In this document: piece by piece, positions 60,138-64,000 of the stretch
Position numbering within the stretch: position 1 is the stretch's first letter
Layout of the letters: each line of letters opens with the position of its first letter
From: Falsigemmobacter intermedius
GTDB taxonomy: Bacteria; Pseudomonadota; Alphaproteobacteria; Rhodobacterales; Rhodobacteraceae
NCBI RefSeq assembly: GCF_004054105.1
Contig: NZ_SBLC01000001.1
Span: 172,362 to 236,361 of the forward strand
DNA length: 64,000 nucleotides
Direction of reading: 5' to 3'
Position numbers and translations under genes: made by a program
The notes under the pieces: model-generated
Seen by the model: the letters and a program-made list of their open reading frames with translations, nothing else
Databases searched by the model: none
Told to the model about the DNA's origin: nothing

Positions 60138-60896
60138 TCAGTCGCGCGGCCCGACCAGTCCGATCACCGGACCCATGGCAAAACCAAAGTCATTGCGCCC
60201 GAGATCGGGCGCATAGAGCCGCGAGATGTTCCCGTCAAAGTAGAGCGCCTGTTGAAGCCCGAGCGCATCGCGGAAAAAACGGGCAAATTCGTGAAAACTC
60301 ACCCGACCGCCGGAAATCACGAAAAAGGCCCGGCTTCCGTCGGCGCTGACACCGACCCCGTTGCGGATGTAGCGCGAGGTCGAATCAGCCAGAAATCTCG
60401 GGTGAAGCGCGCCGTCGATCAGCAGAAGCGGCCCGGATTGGGTGGCGAAGCGGCAGTCAGGGCGCGATTTCGCAAAACTGCGCGATTCATGGATCTCCAA
60501 CGCACCGCTTTGGGTGATGCAAAAGACCCCGTTCGGCGTCATGCCAAAATTGCCCGGGCCTGAGGCGGTCACAATCGGTGTAATTTCGCGGCCGCCTTCG
60601 ATGTGAAGGCCCACGGGGCTGCGATCCGAGTGATACATCCCCGCATTCATCGCGAAGCGCAAAGCCCGCCCCTCAGCGGCCAGGCTCTGATCGATTCGGG
60701 AAAAGCTGCCAAGGGTCGCGCCGGTTTCATCGCGCAGGAAAAGCCGCAGATCGGCACCCGCACTCACCTCGCAGACGCTGTGGCGGACCCCCTCAAAGGG
60801 GATCTCGCGGCAGGCGGGGCCAGGCTCTGCCCCCAGGGCGCCCGTGGCCGACAGCAAAAGTGCCGCTGCGGCCCGGATCAGCCTGTCAGCGATCAT
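60138..60896 (-). CDS. phosphodiester glycosidase-like (DUF2233, NAGPA-type) secreted protein
   Basis: A 252-residue exported protein with a signal peptide ([20 protein letters not shown], cleavage after LGA). The mature domain follows the NAGPA/phosphodiester alpha-GlcNAcase family: [71 protein letters not shown] and [14 protein letters not shown], which includes the acidic residues of the active site. It overlaps the rbfA stop by 11 nt on the same strand, so it is co-transcribed with rbfA. Its substrate in bacteria is unknown, perhaps a cell-wall or polysaccharide phosphodiester. Confidence 0.85.
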   Translation of the reverse strand: MIADRLIRAAAALLLSATGALGAEPGPACREIPFEGVRHSVCEVSAGADLRLFLRDETGATLGSFSRIDQSLAAEGRALRFAMNAGMYHSDRSPVGLHIEGGREITPIVTASGPGNFGMTPNGVFCITQSGALEIHESRSFAKSRPDCRFATQSGPLLLIDGALHPRFLADSTSRYIRNGVGVSADGSRAFFVISGGRVSFHEFARFFRDALGLQQALYFDGNISRLYAPDLGRNDFGFAMGPVIGLVGPRD

Positions 60897-61326
60897 TTTC
60901 CCCCGCAGATGCATCCCCTGCATCCTCATCCCGGGCGACAAGGTCGCGCTGCACGCGCTCATCCGCGAAGAGACGGCGGGTTTCGTCCAGACGATCAAAG
61001 GTTTCGTCCAGGCGGAAGCGCAGATCGGGCGTATATTTCAGCGTCAGCTGTTTGCCGATCAGGTGGCGCAGCTCGCCCTTGTTGCGCGCGAGGGCCGTAA
61101 TCGCCGCCTGGGCATCACTGCCGCCGAGGGTCATCACATAGGCCGTCGCAACCTTCAGATCGTTCGACAGGCTGACCTCGCCCACGGTGATCGCGTGACG
61201 GTTCAGGTCAGGATCATGCACATCCGCGCGCGCAAGCACGTCAGACAGAGTGCGGCGGATCAGTTCGCCCACGCGAAGCTGACGTTGAGAAGGGCCGGCG
61301 CCCGAGGAGATGCTGTTCTTTGCCAT
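60886..61326 (-). CDS. rbfA: ribosome-binding factor A
   Basis: RbfA is a cold-shock 30S maturation factor. The 146-residue product has a KH-like domain with [40 protein letters not shown] and [20 protein letters not shown], and a long acidic/charged tail (from [20 protein letters not shown]). The ATG at 61326 fits family N-termini with GGAAGG 1 nt upstream; a longer open frame upstream overlaps dapB on the other strand. It is divergent from dapB across a 111-bp gap. Confidence 0.95.
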   Translation of the reverse strand: MAKNSISSGAGPSQRQLRVGELIRRTLSDVLARADVHDPDLNRHAITVGEVSLSNDLKVATAYVMTLGGSDAQAAITALARNKGELRHLIGKQLTLKYTPDLRFRLDETFDRLDETRRLFADERVQRDLVARDEDAGDASAGENDR

Positions 61327-61437
61327 GCCTTCCAGATAGGCGCTTTGGGCCTTCGCCGCAACGGGCGGCTTTGCACCAGGGGCTGCGACGTTTAGAAGGG
61401 GGCAACTTCTAAAGACGCTGCCGAAGATGAGGGTGCC

Positions 61438-62247
61438 ATGTCGGATCTGCCGGGAATTGTAATCACAGGGGTTTCGGGTCGGATGGGCCGGATGCTCGTC
61501 GGTCTGGCACTGGCCTCGGATAAGCTGCGTCTGGCGGGTTGCCTTGAGCGGGCGGGTCACCCCTGGGTCGGGCAGGATATCGGCGTCTGCCTCGGCGGTC
61601 AGCCGGCGGGGGTCCTGGTCAGCGATGATCCGGTTGAGGTTTTCGCCAAAGCCCAGGCCGTGATCGATTTCACCGCTCCGGCTGCGACGGTGGAGTTTGC
61701 GGCCCTCGCCGCCCAGGCCCGTGCGGTGCATGTCATCGGCACCACCGGCCTTGAGGCCGCGGATCTTGAGAAAATCGCCGCAGCGGCCCGTCACGCCACC
61801 ATCATCCGCGCCGGCAATATGAGCCTTGGGGTGAACCTTCTGGTGCAGCTGACGAAAAAGGTCGCTCAGGCGCTGGATGCCGACTGGGATATCGAGGTGA
61901 TCGAGGCCCATCACCGCCACAAGGTCGATGCACCCTCCGGCACGGCGCTGATGCTGGGTGAAGCCGCGGCTGAGGGCCGGGGCGTTGCGCTTGGCGATGT
62001 ATCAGACCGCGGGCGCGACGGCATCACCGGCGCACGTGAGCGGGGTCACATCGGCTTTTCCGCTATTCGCGGCGGCGATATCGTCGGCGAACATGACGTG
62101 CTTTTCGCCACGGAGGGAGAGCGGATCGTTCTGCGTCACCTCGCCACCGACCGCGCCGTCTTTGCCCGCGGGGCACTGAAAGCTGCGCTCTGGGGGCAGG
62201 GCAAAAAGCCCGGCGAATATAACATGCTGGATGTCCTCGGCCTCTGA
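61438..62247 (+). CDS. dapB: 4-hydroxy-tetrahydrodipicolinate reductase
   Basis: DapB reduces 4-hydroxy-tetrahydrodipicolinate in the diaminopimelate pathway to lysine and peptidoglycan. The 269-residue product has [20 protein letters not shown] (NAD(P)H loop), [32 protein letters not shown], and the active-site block [20 protein letters not shown] (His pair and Lys), then [20 protein letters not shown]. Full family length. The other diaminopimelate gene, dapF, lies 51 kb upstream in this window. Confidence 0.95.
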   Translation: MSDLPGIVITGVSGRMGRMLVGLALASDKLRLAGCLERAGHPWVGQDIGVCLGGQPAGVLVSDDPVEVFAKAQAVIDFTAPAATVEFAALAAQARAVHVIGTTGLEAADLEKIAAAARHATIIRAGNMSLGVNLLVQLTKKVAQALDADWDIEVIEAHHRHKVDAPSGTALMLGEAAAEGRGVALGDVSDRGRDGITGARERGHIGFSAIRGGDIVGEHDVLFATEGERIVLRHLATDRAVFARGALKAALWGQGKKPGEYNMLDVLGL

Positions 62248-62322
62248 GGCGCTGTTATACTTGTGATTGGGCAGAGTGGCGCGGTTTTGGCACTATAATC
62301 AGGTACAAGCCTGAGGTTCGCT

Positions 62323-63222
62323 ATGCCCCGCCGCTCTCCTTCTGATCTTCGCTGGTCAGACGTGACGCCAAAATCGCTCTTTCTGTCGCGCCGCCATTTT
62401 CTGGGCGCGGCAGGCGCTCTGGCCCTCGCCCCTGTCGCCGCCCGGGCCGCGGAGCCGGCGGGCGATCTGACCCCGCGTGAGGCGATCACCACCTATAATA
62501 ATTTCTACGAGTTCGGATTTGATAAAAGCGATCCGTCGAAATATGCGGGCGGCATGACGATTGACCCCTGGTCGGTTGAGATCGGCGGTCTGGTTGAAAA
62601 GCCCGGCCGTTACGATCTGGCCGATGTGCTGAAAGATCAGCCCGTCGCGGAGCATATTTACCGGCTGCGCTGCGTTGAGGGCTGGTCCATGGTGATCCCC
62701 TGGCTCGGCTTTCCCCTGGCGGGGCTGCTGAACCGGGTTGGCCCTCAGCCGGGGGCGAAATTTGTCGCCTTTGAAACCCTCGCGCGGCCCGAAGAGATGC
62801 CGGGTGTCAAGCGCGGCCTTCTCGATTTCCCCTATGTCGAGGGCCTGCGCCTGGATGAGGCGATGAACCCGCTGACGCTGCTGGCGACGGGGCTTTATGG
62901 TGAGGCGCTGGAAAAGCAGAACGGCGCGCCGCTTCGTCTGGTGGTGCCGTGGAAATATGGCTTTAAGTCGATCAAATCCGTGGTGAAAATCACCCTCACC
63001 TCCGGGCAGCCCCCCACCACCTGGCAGCGGCTTCAGCCGCAGGAATATGGCTTCTATGCCAATGTGAACCCCAGGGTCGATCACCCCCGCTGGAGCCAGG
63101 CGAGTGAGCGCCGCATCGGAGAGGGGATTTTCGCGCCGCGCCGCGACACGCTGATGTTCAACGGCTATGCCGAGGAAGTCGCGGGTCTTTATGCGGGTAT
63201 GGATCTGGCGGTGAATTACTAA
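62323..63222 (+). CDS. msrP: protein-methionine-sulfoxide reductase, molybdenum subunit
   Basis: MsrP repairs oxidised Met in periplasmic proteins with a molybdopterin cofactor. The 299-residue product has a Tat signal ([20 protein letters not shown]) and the sulphite-oxidase-type fold: [39 protein letters not shown] with the Mo ligand Cys117, [20 protein letters not shown] and the C-terminal [20 protein letters not shown]. It is directly followed by msrQ, whose GTG begins right after this stop codon. Tat export fits folding with cofactor in the cytosol. Confidence 0.95.
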   Translation: MPRRSPSDLRWSDVTPKSLFLSRRHFLGAAGALALAPVAARAAEPAGDLTPREAITTYNNFYEFGFDKSDPSKYAGGMTIDPWSVEIGGLVEKPGRYDLADVLKDQPVAEHIYRLRCVEGWSMVIPWLGFPLAGLLNRVGPQPGAKFVAFETLARPEEMPGVKRGLLDFPYVEGLRLDEAMNPLTLLATGLYGEALEKQNGAPLRLVVPWKYGFKSIKSVVKITLTSGQPPTTWQRLQPQEYGFYANVNPRVDHPRWSQASERRIGEGIFAPRRDTLMFNGYAEEVAGLYAGMDLAVNY

Positions 63223-63840
63223 GTGGCTCTCTCTTTTGCGCCAAAGGCGAATGCCGCGCTCCGGGCGGTTCCGATCCCGCTGGTCTGGCTCTTCGGCCTC
63301 CTGCCTGCGCTCTGGCTGCTGGTCGGGCTTTTCACCGGGCGACTGGGGGCGGACCCGCTCAAGGCGCTGGAACATGGCTTTGGCCTGCATGCCCTGCAGT
63401 TTCTCATCGCCTCTCTGGCGGTGACGCCACTTCTGCGCTTCAGCGGTGTGAACCTAATGCGCTGGCGTCGGGCGCTCGGGCTTCTCTGCTTTACTTATGG
63501 CCTGCTGCATCTCTTCGTCTGGCTCAGCCTCGATCTGCAGTTTCGCTGGGGCGAGATCGGGCGCGATCTGACGAAACGGCCCTATATCATGATCGGCATG
63601 ACGGCCTTTGTGCTGCTCCTGCCTCTTGCGGTGACCAGTTCGGACCGCGCCCTGCGCGCCATGGGCCCATTGCGCTGGCGCCGCCTGCATCTGCTGACCT
63701 GGCCCGCCGCCGTGCTTGCCGCGCTGCACTTTCTGATGGTCGGTAAGGTCTGGGAGGCGGAAGCGCTCATCTATGCCGGCTGCATCGCGCTGCTTTCCGC
63801 TCTGAGGCTGTTCAGGGGCATGAGGCTCCGCAGCCCCTGA
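63223..63840 (+). CDS. msrQ: protein-methionine-sulfoxide reductase haem-binding subunit MsrQ
   Basis: MsrQ is the membrane cytochrome b that passes electrons from the quinone pool to MsrP. The 205-residue product has about six TM segments, with GADPLKALEHGFGLHALQFL and LGLLCFTYGLLHLFVWLSLD (haem-ligand His on TMs), RPYIMIGMTAFVLLLPLAVT and the end of the ferric-reductase-like fold. It starts with GTG (63223) immediately after the msrP stop. The short N-terminus is typical. It is the last protein gene in the window. Confidence 0.93.
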   Translation: MALSFAPKANAALRAVPIPLVWLFGLLPALWLLVGLFTGRLGADPLKALEHGFGLHALQFLIASLAVTPLLRFSGVNLMRWRRALGLLCFTYGLLHLFVWLSLDLQFRWGEIGRDLTKRPYIMIGMTAFVLLLPLAVTSSDRALRAMGPLRWRRLHLLTWPAAVLAALHFLMVGKVWEAEALIYAGCIALLSALRLFRGMRLRSP

Positions 63841-64000
63841 ACACCACAGGCAATGAGGAAAAGGCGCGCCCCCGGCACCGGGTTCCGAATAAAAATCGAA
63901 AATCTTAACTTTTTTGAATTTTGCTCTTGCGGCCGGTGAGTGAAGGCCATAGATACCCCTTCACCGCAGCGGGGCAGACGGAAACGGATGCAGGTTGTGG
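63841..64000 (+). other. gene-free right end, probable leader region of a stable RNA operon
   Basis: No protein gene is seen in the 160 bp after msrQ. An A/T-rich stretch (about 63886-63925) precedes the promoter at 63927-63955, like an UP element. The bases after 63960 are GC-rich with no start codon followed by a long frame. Confidence 0.5.
63927..63955 (+). promoter_or_regulatory. stable-RNA type promoter, probably of an rRNA operon
   Basis: TTGCGG (63927-63932), 17-nt spacer, TAGATA (63950-63955). These hexamers and spacing are the same as those before tRNA-Arg copy 1 (6884-6912). An AT-rich upstream block adds to the resemblance to rRNA promoters. The gene it drives lies beyond base 64000. 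Confidence 0.5.

Overview
The window is a 64 kb stretch of an alphaproteobacterial chromosome, most likely from the family Rhodobacteraceae. The evidence is the GC-rich coding sequence, the gene orders rpsA-ihfB-lapA-trpF and rimP-nusA-ylxR-infB, a CcrM-type GANTC methyltransferase, a MipZ division-plane ATPase, the split pyrB/pseudo-pyrC operon, and ferrochelatase next to a tiny secreted protein. I cannot fix the genus from sequence alone. No prophage, insertion sequence, CRISPR array or plasmid function is visible. Most of the window is core housekeeping sequence, and the unusual content is in degenerate paralogues, small genes and RNA-gene duplications.

Layout. 1-5,300: the end of dnaQ, secB, rpsA, ihfB, a LapA-like membrane protein, trpF, and on the other strand rpmH-rnpA-yidD. 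5,470-9,200: an orphan sensor kinase, three tandem identical tRNA-Arg(ACG) units each with its own promoter and terminator, a secreted SNase-like nuclease, an AT-rich gene-free gap, and two tRNA-Lys(TTT) genes, also each with its own promoter. 9,270-17,100: dapF-mtaB, then the transcription/translation operon rimP-nusA-ylxR-infB. 17,083-23,140 (mostly minus strand): an acyl-CoA dehydrogenase/CoA-transferase/hydrolase set, mipZ, a glycosyltransferase, and rpmE and rplS with a long structured leader. 23,517-31,995: truB, an acyl-CoA synthetase, an M29 aminopeptidase, and an aldehyde dehydrogenase-deoC-ALDH16-like set. 31,992-34,573: fmt with three peptide deformylase paralogues, one of which has lost key catalytic residues. 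34,788-43,735: a MalY/PatB lyase, ccrM, rnhB, small secreted proteins, a membrane-anchored winged-helix regulator, a D,D-carboxypeptidase with a SPOR domain, and a HAD hydrolase. 43,814-47,223: ttcA, an EAL-domain protein, map. 47,216-52,509 (minus strand): pyrB, a 40-residue membrane peptide, a PH-like membrane protein, an inactive dihydroorotase, plsY, a LysR regulator and an EamA transporter. 52,668-63,840: a degenerate uracil-DNA glycosylase, moaB, a DsbD-type periplasmic protein, yqgE, a frameshifted comF, a BioC/NDUFAF5-like methyltransferase, hemH, an L,D-transpeptidase, a CAP lipoprotein, rbfA, dapB and msrPQ. The right end carries a promoter that matches the tRNA promoters of this window and probably belongs to an rRNA operon just outside it.

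How the genes fit together. Several sets form functional groups: co-translational N-terminal processing (fmt, three def genes, and map further along), ribosome and translation factors (rpsA, rplS, rpmE, rpmH, rimP, infB, rbfA, truB, mtaB, ttcA), cell-wall precursors and remodelling (dapF, dapB, D,D-carboxypeptidase, L,D-transpeptidase), pyrimidine synthesis (pyrB with a structural pseudo-DHOase) and cell-cycle control (ccrM, mipZ). The strongest leads are enzymes whose catalytic residues have been replaced although the reading frame is intact: an ALDH16-like protein, one deformylase, the dihydroorotase and a family-4-like UDG. Beside these stand the membrane winged-helix/secreted protein pair and the triplicated tRNA unit. 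All functional statements rest on reading motifs by eye; no database search was possible.
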